This document shows positions 26,144-34,493 of a stretch of 35,686 nucleotides of DNA, piece by piece. The notes under the pieces were generated by a model that searched no databases, was not told where the DNA came from, and saw only the letters and a list, made by a program, of their open reading frames with translations. Origin of the DNA: Mycobacterium innocens (lineage in GTDB: Bacteria; Actinomycetota; Actinomycetes; Mycobacteriales; Mycobacteriaceae); the NCBI RefSeq assembly GCF_900566055.1, contig NZ_UPHQ01000049.1, positions 1 to 35,686 on the forward strand, given 5' to 3'. Position 1 is the first letter of the stretch. Each line of letters opens with the position of its first letter. Position numbers and translations under genes: made by a program.

Positions 26144-26727
26144 GTGCTCGCCCAGTCGGCAATCTCGACCAGCCGCAGAACCGGCTCGACCGGCCCCCCG
26201 CTACGCAGCCATTCCAGAACCGACAACGGGCGCCCACCGACCTGTAGCTCGGTCTGAGGGGTCCGCACGAACCCGGTGACGGCGGTCGGATGCAGCCCCG
26301 CCGGCAGTGCCTGAAACACCTGCTCCAGCCCTCGGATCTGCTTGTCGGGCTTGCCCGTCTTGAGATTGGTCTCAAACTGAATCGCCGGGTACATCCAGGC
26401 CCCGTCGCTCTCGATCGCCCACAGCGTGCGCGCCAACCGGCGCTGGCGCACTCGGGATTCATTGATGCCGAGCAACGCGGCGACCTCCGGGCCGGTATAG
26501 GCCGTGTTGATCAGCACAGCGGTGTGAGCCACGATGTCGGCCGCCGCCTCGGCGAACGCCCCCGGATCTTCGACGAAGCCGGCCTCGTCGAGCAGCCGCG
26601 CCTCCTCCTCGGTCAACACCGCCGCCCCAGGCTTGATCGCCGGCAGCGTCTTCAACGCGGCCAACAGATCTGCACGCTGCAGATTGAACCGCTCGGCGAG
26701 CAATCGGTCGAGCTCATCGACAGTCAT
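26140..26727 (-). CDS. HTH antitoxin partner of the RES toxin
   Basis: The 195-residue protein precedes and overlaps the RES toxin gene. Its middle holds a helix-turn-helix (TGPEVAALLGINESRVRQRR), suited to binding DNA and autoregulating the operon; the C-terminal part (PLSVLEWLRSGGPVEPVLRL) is probably the toxin-binding end, as in Xre/RES antitoxins with DUF2384-like tails. The ATG at 26727 is chosen because the domain-like sequence starts there (MTVDELDRLLAERFNL); the frame upstream to 26874 crosses the repeat-rich operator region and is probably not translated. Repeats at 26758-26793 are good candidates for its binding sites. The family is recognised by context and HTH, not by close sequence recall. 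Confidence 0.78.
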   Translation of the reverse strand: MTVDELDRLLAERFNLQRADLLAALKTLPAIKPGAAVLTEEEARLLDEAGFVEDPGAFAEAAADIVAHTAVLINTAYTGPEVAALLGINESRVRQRRLARTLWAIESDGAWMYPAIQFETNLKTGKPDKQIRGLEQVFQALPAGLHPTAVTGFVRTPQTELQVGGRPLSVLEWLRSGGPVEPVLRLVEIADWAST

Positions 26728-26757
26728 CCGTCTGTCACCCACCCACCATCTACAGAA

Positions 26758-26793
26758 ACTAACGCAAACTAACGCTACATCGCATGCGTTAGT
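26758..26793. promoter_or_regulatory. Candidate operator of the RES toxin-antitoxin operon
   Basis: ACTAACGC occurs at 26758-26765 and again at 26768-26775, one helical turn apart. It is followed by its inverted copy GCGTTAGT at 26786-26793, giving ACTAACGC-N10-GCGTTAGT. The cluster is 31-66 bases upstream of the antitoxin start. This arrangement fits cooperative binding of the antitoxin to its own promoter. Confidence 0.65.
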
Positions 26794-26944
26794 ACCGTCA
26801 AGGTCAACACACAGATGCGCTCCGTCTGATCGGGGTATCCGCGAAGCAACTGTCGCGCGCCATGTTTGCGCCATTGTTGTCTGAGGCGGCTCCTACCCTG
26901 AACGACGTGCACGAAGATGAACTGCCCGAGGGCGGTCCGGTCGA

Positions 26945-27187
26945 TCACTGGGCTTCTTCCTTGCCTGGAAACGGTGCACACCGCAGGCCGCGCACCAGTC
27001 GTTGTGCTATGGCATTTTCACTGGGAAGCAGTCCGCGCCAGATCTCCTCGATCGAAATCGCACAGGTCCACGGCTCGTCACCTTGTCGGCGCAGAGCGCG
27101 CAATCGCTCGCCCGCCGGGCGGCCGCGCAGAGCGTCGATGAGAACGGTCGAGTCGAGCGCCGGTCGGAGCGTTGTCTGCGAACCCAT
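26945..27187 (-). pseudogene. Truncated VapC-type PIN-domain toxin
   Basis: VapC toxins are PIN-domain ribonucleases, normally about 130 residues. Here the frame begins with the typical LDSTVLIDALRGRP, holding the first catalytic Asp, and the SIEEIWRGL helix with the second acid. It stops after 80 residues at RCAPFPGKEEAQ. The second half, with the remaining active-site acids (ADxxIA-type helix), is absent, and the DNA beyond the stop does not encode it in any frame I could read. The sequence stops matching the family around 26960-26975, suggesting a deletion or recombination junction. The protein is unlikely to cut RNA. Confidence 0.75.
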
Positions 27188-27381
27188 TCGCCGGGATCGT
27201 CATCCCATTCGTGGCCCTCGACGGGGATGCCCCCAAGCGCTGCCTCGATATCGTCCCATCGCCGCTCGTCGTCGAGGCCGCGGCGAATCAACTCTGCGAT
27301 GAATGCGCTGCGACGCCGGCTTCCTGCCCGCCGGTCGAGTTCGGCAACGAGCTCGTCATCGACGGTAATGTGCAGTCGCAT
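27007..27381 (-). CDS. VapB-type ribbon-helix-helix antitoxin with aberrant C-terminus
   Basis: Residues 1-50 (MRLHITVDDELVAELDRRAG and on to RRSAFIAELIRRGLDDERRW) form a clear RHH antitoxin, followed by the toxin-binding tail up to DPGEWVRRQRSD near residue 72. VapB proteins of this kind normally stop about there, overlapping the vapC start. Here the frame continues for some 50 Arg/Ser-rich residues across the vapC remnant in another frame, and stops at 27007. A small indel near the junction has probably removed the native stop. The DNA-binding half may still fold. It diverges from the Wadjet operon across a 324-base gap. Confidence 0.7.
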   Translation of the reverse strand: MRLHITVDDELVAELDRRAGSRRRSAFIAELIRRGLDDERRWDDIEAALGGIPVEGHEWDDDPGEWVRRQRSDRRSTRPFSSTLCAAARRASDCALCADKVTSRGPVRFRSRRSGADCFPVKMP

Positions 27382-27705
27382 GTGCCGACTATTAACCCAC
27401 TAACCTCGTATCACTTTGCCGCGCTCGTGCGTCGGTGGGCAGCACCGTCCGCAGCGCTTGCCCGCGAAGCGGACCGGCCGCGACTTCGACGCCACATCAT
27501 CGGGGTTGAGGGCCACGGCGGCCGGGCCACGGCGGCCGTGCCGACTCGGCCGTGTCGCAGCGGCGAATGCCCAACCCGTGATTCGCGGGCCGGCCGGACT
27601 TTTTCATGGCAAGGACAGCCGGGCCTACCCAGGGGCGATCGTCACATCACGGCCCTTCTGGAGTACGCGCCCGAACTTGTCGGGGGCCTTGCCTAAGCTT
27701 CACTC
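27382..27705. other. Divergent intergenic region between vapB and jetA
   Basis: This gap holds the start regions of vapB-vapC (minus) and jetABCD (plus). A tandem 14-base repeat, GGGCCACGGCGGCC at 27510-27523 and 27524-27537, lies in its middle. Open frames exist but have strongly biased, unrecognisable products. The last 12 bases carry a -10-like box for jetA. Confidence 0.45.
27694..27699 (+). promoter_or_regulatory. -10 element for a leaderless jetABCD transcript
   Basis: TAAGCT at 27694-27699 fits the mycobacterial TANNNT -10 consensus. Six bases follow before the GTG of jetA at 27706, so transcription would start on the start codon. No ribosome-binding sequence precedes this GTG, which agrees with leaderless initiation. 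No good -35 is seen at the expected distance. Confidence 0.5.
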
Positions 27706-29148
27706 GTGGAATACGCGACGATCGACGCATTGCGGGACCGGCACCCCGCTTGGCGACTGCTTCGTGCCGGTAACGCCACACTGATCCTGTCGTTCCTAGG
27801 GGCCTTTTTTGTCGAGGGCAACCGCGGCGCGTGCCCCGCGAGCCGGGTCGCGGCCGCGCTGGACGACCACCTGTACGCACTGAACGCCGAGATCCCCACC
27901 GAGAACGGGCAGGAACGGTTTCCGAAGGACGCTCGGTCCTATCTGGAGGATTGGGCGGCCACCGACGCCGCGTATCTGCGACGGTTCTATCCGGCCGGCG
28001 ACGACGAAGTCCACTATGAAGTGACGCCGGCGTTCGAGAAGGCCTACGCGTGGGTCACAGGCCTTAAAGGTAGGGCCTTCGTGGGGACCGAGTCCAGGCT
28101 GCACACCGTCGTAGAGCTGCTGCGACAGATCGTCCACGGAACCGAAGTCGAACCAGATGTGCGGCTGGCCGAATTACGGCGCCGCCGCGGCGAACTCGAC
28201 GCCGAGATCGCCGCCGTGGAAGCCGGTATCGTTCAGGTACTGGACGCGACCGGAGTCCGCGACCGCTACCAACAGCTCGCCACCACCGCGCGGGAACTGC
28301 TCTCGGATTTTCGCGAGGTCGAAGAGAACTTCCGGCTCCTCGACCGGGCGGCGCGCGAGAAGATCGCGGCCTGGGATGGGTCCAAGGGCGAACTGCTCGC
28401 CGAGCTGGTCGGAAGCCGCTCGCAGATCGCAGGCTCAGACCAGGGCCGGAGCTTCCAGGCGTTCTACGACTTCCTGCTTTCCGAGACGCGCCAGGCCGAA
28501 CTCGCCGAACTCCTGGCCAAGGTTTCCACCCTCAAGACCATCGAAGCCGATCATCGGATTCGCGGAATTCACCACGACTGGTCTGAGGCTGCCGATCGAG
28601 CGCAGCGCACCGTCCGACAGATATCCGAACAACTGCGCCGCTTCCTGGATGATCAGGTTTGGCTGGAGAACCGCCGAGTGCTCGACTTGGTCAGAGCGGT
28701 GGAGAGCATCGCGCTCGAAATCCGCGGCGACCCACCGTCTTTCGGGCTCGAACTCGACCAGCCGGGCATCGAGATCGCGCTGCCGTTCGAGCGCCCGCTC
28801 TACCAGCCGCCCGCGGCCGTCGCGGTCGAGAGCCACATCCCGGCCGAGACCGAGGAGGTCGACACCGACCTGCTCTTCACCCAGACCTTCATCGACCAAG
28901 CACGGTTGATCGAGACCATCCGCGATGTGCTGCCGGAGAACTCTTCGGCTCTGTTGTCCGACATCGTCGCAGCCCGCCCGATCGAGCAGGGTGCGGCAGA
29001 GATCGTCGGCTACCTGGCACTCAACGACGAGGACGTGACGGTCGACATGGACGACGCCGACGAGACGCTGCTCGAATACTGCGACCCTGCCGACCCAGAC
29101 GTCACCAAGCGAGCGAGGCTGCCGAAGGTGACGGTGCGGCGACGATGA
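27706..29148 (+). CDS. jetA: Wadjet protein JetA (DUF3375, kleisin-like)
   Basis: JetA is the MukF-like kleisin of the Wadjet (JetABCD/MksBEFG/EptABCD) system, which senses and destroys small circular plasmids. The 480-residue product belongs to the DUF3375 type, recognised from its start (YATIDALRDRHPAWRLL, then FLGAFFVEG), the TPAFEKAYAWVTGL segment and the SRLHTVVELLRQI helix. The middle (about residues 150-300) is helical and charged; the acidic C-terminal part (DDEDVTVDMDDAD) would form a winged-helix and linker bound to JetC. It is the first gene of four overlapping genes, with the ATGA overlap to jetB at 29145-29148. Identification rests on family recall plus the unmistakable operon order. 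Confidence 0.87.
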   Translation: MEYATIDALRDRHPAWRLLRAGNATLILSFLGAFFVEGNRGACPASRVAAALDDHLYALNAEIPTENGQERFPKDARSYLEDWAATDAAYLRRFYPAGDDEVHYEVTPAFEKAYAWVTGLKGRAFVGTESRLHTVVELLRQIVHGTEVEPDVRLAELRRRRGELDAEIAAVEAGIVQVLDATGVRDRYQQLATTARELLSDFREVEENFRLLDRAAREKIAAWDGSKGELLAELVGSRSQIAGSDQGRSFQAFYDFLLSETRQAELAELLAKVSTLKTIEADHRIRGIHHDWSEAADRAQRTVRQISEQLRRFLDDQVWLENRRVLDLVRAVESIALEIRGDPPSFGLELDQPGIEIALPFERPLYQPPAAVAVESHIPAETEEVDTDLLFTQTFIDQARLIETIRDVLPENSSALLSDIVAARPIEQGAAEIVGYLALNDEDVTVDMDDADETLLEYCDPADPDVTKRARLPKVTVRRR

Positions 29149-29723
29149 GCAACGAGCACGCAATCGCCAGCGCCATCATCCGGCTGATGCAAGGTGTCGT
29201 CTACCGCGATGCGGACGAGGACACCTGGCTGATCTTGGAGCGCCTAGGCGCCGGCGTTCGAGACCACTTCGCCACCATCGGCGTCGACGTGGTGATCGAC
29301 GACGCCGAGGGCTACGCCTATCTTCGCACCCGGCCAGAGCAAGACGGTGATGAGGCGCTCCCGCGCCTGGTGCGCAGGCGAGCGCTGACGTACAACGTCA
29401 GCCTGCTGCTGGTGCTGCTACGCAAGCGGCTCGTCGAGTTCGAGACGAGCGGCGGTGAGGGCCGCCTGGTTCTCGCCACCGACCAGATCGTGGAAATGCT
29501 GCGGCTCTTCCAGGCCGAGTCCACCAACGACGCACGAGTCGTGGACCAGGCGGAGACGACAATCAAGAAGGCCGCCGAGCTGGGCTTCCTGCGCCAATTG
29601 CGCGGTCAACGCGACCATTGGGAGGTGCGGCGCATCCTCAAGGCCTACGTCGACGCCCAGACCCTGTCCGATTTTGCGGCCAAGCTGAGAGAATACGCCG
29701 GGGCGGTGACCAGTGATGAGTGA
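29145..29723 (+). CDS. jetB: Wadjet protein JetB (DUF4194, MukE-like)
   Basis: JetB is the MukE-like KITE subunit that binds the kleisin JetA and links it to JetC and DNA. The 192-residue product has the DUF4194 pattern: an N-terminal AIASAIIRLMQGVVYRDAD, then RRRALTYNVSLLLVLLRKRLVEFE, a QIVEMLRLF helix and a C-terminal winged-helix-like WEVRRILKAYVDA. The ATG at 29145 overlaps the jetA stop by four bases and its own end overlaps jetC, so all subunits are coupled in translation, fitting a fixed-stoichiometry complex. Nothing is missing relative to the family's usual length of about 200 residues. Confidence 0.88.
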   Translation: MSNEHAIASAIIRLMQGVVYRDADEDTWLILERLGAGVRDHFATIGVDVVIDDAEGYAYLRTRPEQDGDEALPRLVRRRALTYNVSLLLVLLRKRLVEFETSGGEGRLVLATDQIVEMLRLFQAESTNDARVVDQAETTIKKAAELGFLRQLRGQRDHWEVRRILKAYVDAQTLSDFAAKLREYAGAVTSDE

Positions 29724-32700
29724 AACACCTACTGCCACAGTCGATCTCGAGAACACCCGACGCGCCGGCTACCGGCTGCAGCACGCGGAGGTGTTGAACT
29801 GGGGTACCTTTGACAGCCACGTCTGGCGGTTCACTCCTGGCACCGATACCGCGCTGCTCACCGGTGACATCGGCTCGGGCAAGTCGACGATCGTCGACGC
29901 ACTCACCACCTTGTTGGTGCCGTCCCACAAGGCCGCCTACAACAAAGCCGCCGGCGCCGAAGCCAGGGAACGCACCTTGCGCTCTTACGTTGAAGGCCAC
30001 TACAAGTCAGAGCGGAACGAAGCCACTGGAAAATCCCGCGCCAAGGGCCTGCGCGAGAACAGGCGAACGTACTCGGTGATCCTCGGAGTCTTCACCAACC
30101 ATGGCTACGACGAAACAGTCACCCTGGCCCAGGTCTTCCAGCAGCGCGAGAGCACCGGACAGCCCTACCGTTTCTTGGTCACAGCCACAAAAGAACTGTC
30201 AATTGCGGCGGACTTCGCCGACTTCGGCTCCGATCTACGGGATCTGCGCAAGCGGCTGCGGGCCGCCGGAGCCGACATCTTCGACGAATTCCCCAAGTAT
30301 GCAACCTCATTGCGTCGCCTACTCGGAATCCGATCGGAGCAGGCCCTCGAGCTGTTCCACCAGACCGTCTCGCTGAAGTCTGTGGGCAACCTCAATGATT
30401 TCGTGCGCGACCACATGCTGGAACCCAGCGATTCGACCGACCGCGTCCGCCACATCATTGGCCACTTCGAAGACCTGACCAGGGCACACGATGCCGTCAA
30501 GCGGGCGCGGGAGCAACTCGAAGCGCTCGAACCTGTCGCACAGACCGCGGCGAAGTACGACGATGCCCTCGCCGAACGCGAGGCCCGGGAGCGCGAGCGA
30601 TCCGCCGTGCGGCTCTTCATCGCAGAGCTTCGGTCGAATCTGCTAGCCGGCGAGATCGCGCAGCTGGAAACCGACGGCGCCGCCCTGTGGCAGGAGCAGG
30701 ACACCGCCAAAGCCAGGCAGCAGACGCTCACCCACGAACGCGAATCCCTCATCGAGGAGCGCGCGAAAGCGGGTGGCGATCGCATCGGAGAGCTGGAGCG
30801 CCTCGCCCGCCAAGCGCGGGAGCAGGCCGAAACACGCTGTCGCGCAAGGACGTTGTTCGACGCCGCCGTCTCCGGCGCCGGCCTGGAGGCGGTCGCCGGC
30901 AGCGAGGAGTTCACGGCCCTATCCGCTCTGGTCGCGGCCGAGCGCCCGCGGCTGGTAGCCGAGAAACGAGACCTTGACGCAGCCAGCGCCGAAGCGATCG
31001 GGCGCGAGAAAGAGCTGCAATCCAAGTGCGATCACATCACTGAGGAACTCACCAGCCTGCAGCAGCGCACCAGCAACCTGCCCGTCGAGCAGGTCGAGGT
31101 GCGCGCCGAGCTGTGCGTGGCCCTCGGGCTGACGCCGGAGGATCTTCCTTACGCGGGTGAGCTTCTCGACGTCTTCGACGAGCACGCGCAGTGGCGGGGG
31201 GCTGCGGAACGCGTGTTGCGTGGGTTCGCCCTCTCGCTGCTGGTGCCGCAACAGCACTACGACGCCGTCGCCGGCTGGGTCAACGGTCGACGGCTTACGT
31301 TCCACGGCCGCGGTGGCAAGGTGGCCGGGGCCAAGCTGGTCTATGAAAGGGTTCCCCGGCAACGGGTTCGCCTCCAGCCGCCGGAGCACAGCGAACTGAT
31401 ACTTGCCGACTGCATCGACGTCAAGGATGGGCCTTTCCGCGAGTACCTCGTCAACGAACTCACGAAACGAGCCGACTTCCGTTGCGCAGCAAGCCTTGAC
31501 GAGTTTCGCGGTCAACGGCGGGCCGTCACCCGCGAGGGCCAGGTGCGCTCCGGTGAGCGCCACGAGAAGGACGACCGGCATCGCGTCGACGACCCTCGTC
31601 GTTGGGTTCTCGGCTGGGCCAACGAACGAAAGATCGCTGCGCTGCGCACCGAGCTCGCCGAGTTAGAGGGCGAGCGCGAGGCGGCAGCATCCGAGCAGGC
31701 CAGGCTCAGCGGGTTTCGGGAAGCGCTCCAGGAAAGGCTGGACGCACTTCTTCGGATCGAGGGATTCCGCTCCTGGTCCGATCTCGACGTTGACGAGGCG
31801 CAGTCGCGCGCGAACGACTATGACGCCGAACGGGTTCGGTTGCAGGCCGGCTCGTCGCGTTTGGAGGAGATCGCCCGAGCGCTTGAGGACAACGCCAAAC
31901 AAGCTGATGCGGTGGCGAATTCGATCGAGCAACTCACGGGCAAGCTGGCCACCACCGCCGCGAAAGCAAATCAAGCAAAACGGGACAAGAAGCGCGACGA
32001 CGAGCTCGTCGCGGACCAGCCGGAGGCAGCGCTGGCGGCAGCCCGCGAATCGTATCCGGCCCTCACCGAACGACTGGGCAAGAAGTGCCCGACGCGGGCA
32101 GCGGACTGCGCCGAGACCGAGAACGCCCTCTCCGCGGATCTCCATCAACGTATCGACCGACTTAACAAGGAACTTGGCGGCTATGCCCAGAGCCTTATCC
32201 AGTCGATGCTCAAGGTTCTGATCCGCTGGCCCGAGCTTCGCGCGGACATGGACGCCAATGTCGATGCCCGCCAAGAGTTCCTGGCGTTCCGAGACCGCAT
32301 CGCGACCGACGATCTCCCGCGCTTCGAGAGCGAATTCAAGGAACAGCTCAACAAGAACGCCATCCAGGAGCTGGCCGGGTTCAACAACTGGCTGCACCGG
32401 CAAGCCTCGGGGATCGATGAGCGCGTCGACCGCATCAACGAGGCGCTCGGGGCGGTGCCCTACAACCCGGGTCGTTTCATCCGGTTGGAGAAGGAGCCCA
32501 CCACAAACCAGGACATTGCGCAGTTCCGCGCAGACTTGCGCAATCTGACCAACGACAGCCTTGCGGTCGACGGCGACCAATACTCCGAGCAGCGCTTCCT
32601 CGACGTCAAGCGGATCATCGAACGCTTCCGCGGTCGTGACGGCTATGCCGAATCGGACAAGAACTGGACCCGACGGGTCACCGACGTGCGCAACTGGTTC

Positions 32701-33114
32701 GTCTTTTCGGCCTCCGAGCGCGACATCGAGACCGACCTCGAATGGGAGCACTACAGCGACTCCGACGGCAAGTCCGGCGGCCAGAAGGAAAAGCTCGCCT
32801 ACACGATCTTGGCGGCGTCGCTGGCCTATCAGTTCGGGCTCGAGTGGGGGGTCGCGCAGTCACGCGACTTCCGGTTCGCGGTCATCGACGAAGCCTTCGG
32901 GCGTGGTTCGGATGTGTCGACGCGCTACGCGCTGGACCTGTTTGCGACGCTCGGGCTGCAACTTCTCATCGTCACGCCGTTGCAGAAGGTTCACGTCATC
33001 GAGCCGTACGTGAAGGCGATCGGATTCGTCGACAATCCGACCGGAACGTTCTCCCGCCTCCAGACGATGACGATCGAGGAGTACCGGACACGACGTGACG
33101 GGCGGCGGCAATGA
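29716..33114 (+). CDS. jetC: Wadjet SMC-like ATPase JetC
   Basis: JetC is the SMC/MukB-like motor that extrudes DNA loops to detect small closed circles. The protein has 1132 residues from the ATG at 29716 (a GTG one codon earlier is possible). The head's Walker A GDIGSGKST is at 50-58. Long Glu/Arg/Ala-rich coiled coils fill about 260-480 and 620-800, separated by a hinge-like region near 480-620. The ABC signature SGGQKEK is near 1019-1025, and Walker B FAVIDEAFG with the SMC-type catalytic Glu near 1055. The C-terminus (TPLQKVHVIEPYVKAIGFV) is typical of the COG4913 ATPase family. All ATPase motifs are intact, arguing for a working system. Confidence 0.93.
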   Translation: MSETPTATVDLENTRRAGYRLQHAEVLNWGTFDSHVWRFTPGTDTALLTGDIGSGKSTIVDALTTLLVPSHKAAYNKAAGAEARERTLRSYVEGHYKSERNEATGKSRAKGLRENRRTYSVILGVFTNHGYDETVTLAQVFQQRESTGQPYRFLVTATKELSIAADFADFGSDLRDLRKRLRAAGADIFDEFPKYATSLRRLLGIRSEQALELFHQTVSLKSVGNLNDFVRDHMLEPSDSTDRVRHIIGHFEDLTRAHDAVKRAREQLEALEPVAQTAAKYDDALAEREARERERSAVRLFIAELRSNLLAGEIAQLETDGAALWQEQDTAKARQQTLTHERESLIEERAKAGGDRIGELERLARQAREQAETRCRARTLFDAAVSGAGLEAVAGSEEFTALSALVAAERPRLVAEKRDLDAASAEAIGREKELQSKCDHITEELTSLQQRTSNLPVEQVEVRAELCVALGLTPEDLPYAGELLDVFDEHAQWRGAAERVLRGFALSLLVPQQHYDAVAGWVNGRRLTFHGRGGKVAGAKLVYERVPRQRVRLQPPEHSELILADCIDVKDGPFREYLVNELTKRADFRCAASLDEFRGQRRAVTREGQVRSGERHEKDDRHRVDDPRRWVLGWANERKIAALRTELAELEGEREAAASEQARLSGFREALQERLDALLRIEGFRSWSDLDVDEAQSRANDYDAERVRLQAGSSRLEEIARALEDNAKQADAVANSIEQLTGKLATTAAKANQAKRDKKRDDELVADQPEAALAAARESYPALTERLGKKCPTRAADCAETENALSADLHQRIDRLNKELGGYAQSLIQSMLKVLIRWPELRADMDANVDARQEFLAFRDRIATDDLPRFESEFKEQLNKNAIQELAGFNNWLHRQASGIDERVDRINEALGAVPYNPGRFIRLEKEPTTNQDIAQFRADLRNLTNDSLAVDGDQYSEQRFLDVKRIIERFRGRDGYAESDKNWTRRVTDVRNWFVFSASERDIETDLEWEHYSDSDGKSGGQKEKLAYTILAASLAYQFGLEWGVAQSRDFRFAVIDEAFGRGSDVSTRYALDLFATLGLQLLIVTPLQKVHVIEPYVKAIGFVDNPTGTFSRLQTMTIEEYRTRRDGRRQ

Positions 33115-34295
33115 GTGCCGGGTGGACCACACCGGATGACATTGCCGCCAGGGTCAGACGCCGGTGGGACGACGGATCGCTGTTACGTGCCTACGCCAAC
33201 GGTGATTCCTTTGATCCGATCGAAGTGCCGCTTCGCGGCCCTACCCCGTCGCAGGTGGGCGACGACGTCGCCGCCGCCCGCGACTGGGTGGCCGCGCTCG
33301 ACGCCGGGGGTCGCGACGGTCGCCGGTACACCCTGCAGTGGCAATCGATCGGCGGCAGGCGGATCGGCCGTAACCAGCTGCCCGTCCGCGCGGTGGTGTC
33401 CTCAATCGAGCAGGCCTGTGCGCTGTTGGGTGTAGCGACTTTGGTTCGTCGCTTCGACGAGCTTCTGGCTCTCGCTCATCAACATCCGCGGGTTCGGGAG
33501 TGGGTCGTGGAACACCCGCACCACGCGCTCGGCCTAGGGCCCGAGATGTCACAGTTGATCGCGGCCTACGTTTGGCTCGACGGTCACCGTCAATCGAATC
33601 GGTATCTGCGCGAGATCAGTGCGCCCGGCGTTGACACCAAGTTCGCTGAGCGGCACCGACCGGTTTTGGCGGCGATGCTTGGCGTTTCGTCGACAGCCTC
33701 GGGATTCCTTGCGGGTCTTGGCCTCCGGTCGAAGCCCGTAATGGTCCGGCTGCGGCCCGCACCCTCGTTGGGCCTGCCGGCCCCGCTTACCGAGCTGGCG
33801 GTGCCGTCCGAGGAGTTGGCTCAGCTCACGGTTGAACCACGAGTGGCAGTGATCGTCGAGAACGAGATCAGCTATTTGAGTATCGATGTCCCCGAGGACG
33901 GTGTGGTGATATGGGGGAAGGGCTTTGAAGTCGACAGTGTTGGTCGGCTGGGATGGCTGGCGGAAGCCGAGGTTCTGTATTGGGGAGACATCGATACCCA
34001 CGGATTCGCCATCCTCGACCGTCTACGGGCGTGGCTCCCACGAGCACGCTCGGTGCTGATGGACCGTGAGACGCTGTTCGCCCATCGCGACCGTTGGGTG
34101 ACCGAGGAACGTCCGGCCACGTCGATTCTCACGCGGCTAACGCCTGACGAACAGGACCTCTATTCGGATCTGGTCGCAGATGGGTTGGGTGAACGCGTGC
34201 GCCTGGAACAGGAGCGAATCGACTGGCAGTGGGTCATGCATCGGCTCTCGGCAGTCCACCGAGTCGGTGCAGGTGACTGCCGCGTCCGGCGGTAA
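33111..34295 (+). CDS. jetD: Wadjet nuclease JetD (DUF3322-DUF2220, Toprim)
   Basis: JetD is the Toprim-fold nuclease that cuts plasmid DNA after JetABC loop extrusion. The 394-residue product has an N-terminal DUF3322-like half (MSAGWTTPDDIAARVRRRWD start) and a C-terminal DUF2220/Toprim half. The Toprim catalytic Glu is visible in VIVENE near 248-252, and the DxD pair in WGDIDTHGF near 290-298. A family-typical LEQERIDWQWV stretch lies close to the end. The ATG at 33111 overlaps the jetC stop by four bases. Catalytic residues are all present. The last 20 residues (HRVGAGDCRVRR) look family-atypical and may be a slightly altered tail, but the core is complete. Confidence 0.9.
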   Translation: MSAGWTTPDDIAARVRRRWDDGSLLRAYANGDSFDPIEVPLRGPTPSQVGDDVAAARDWVAALDAGGRDGRRYTLQWQSIGGRRIGRNQLPVRAVVSSIEQACALLGVATLVRRFDELLALAHQHPRVREWVVEHPHHALGLGPEMSQLIAAYVWLDGHRQSNRYLREISAPGVDTKFAERHRPVLAAMLGVSSTASGFLAGLGLRSKPVMVRLRPAPSLGLPAPLTELAVPSEELAQLTVEPRVAVIVENEISYLSIDVPEDGVVIWGKGFEVDSVGRLGWLAEAEVLYWGDIDTHGFAILDRLRAWLPRARSVLMDRETLFAHRDRWVTEERPATSILTRLTPDEQDLYSDLVADGLGERVRLEQERIDWQWVMHRLSAVHRVGAGDCRVRR

Positions 34296-34493
34296 ATGGT
34301 ACGGGCGCTCGCAGATTGTCGAGGAGGTGCTGGCCGTGGACCGCCGTCATGCCGCTACGAAGGATGCGGTGAGGCGCGCTGCCGCCGAATCCTTACAGTC
34401 GTAAGGCAAACCCGAGGATCGGGTAATTCCTGCCGGCCTCGTTCGATCACCCGCTGTAAAGCGTTTCCTCGCTGCGCGCCAACAGCGTCCTTG

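Noticed and set aside
27510..27537. Tandem 14-base GC-rich repeat upstream of jetA as an operator
   Set aside because: Only two copies, very GC-rich, and 170 bases from the probable transcription start; no regulator or conservation can be tied to it.
34296..34404. Possible small ORF just after jetD, ending with TAA at 34402-34404
   Set aside because: The frame (GKWYGRSQIVEEVLAVD segment) has no start of its own outside jetD and no recognisable family; it may be a remnant but cannot be supported.
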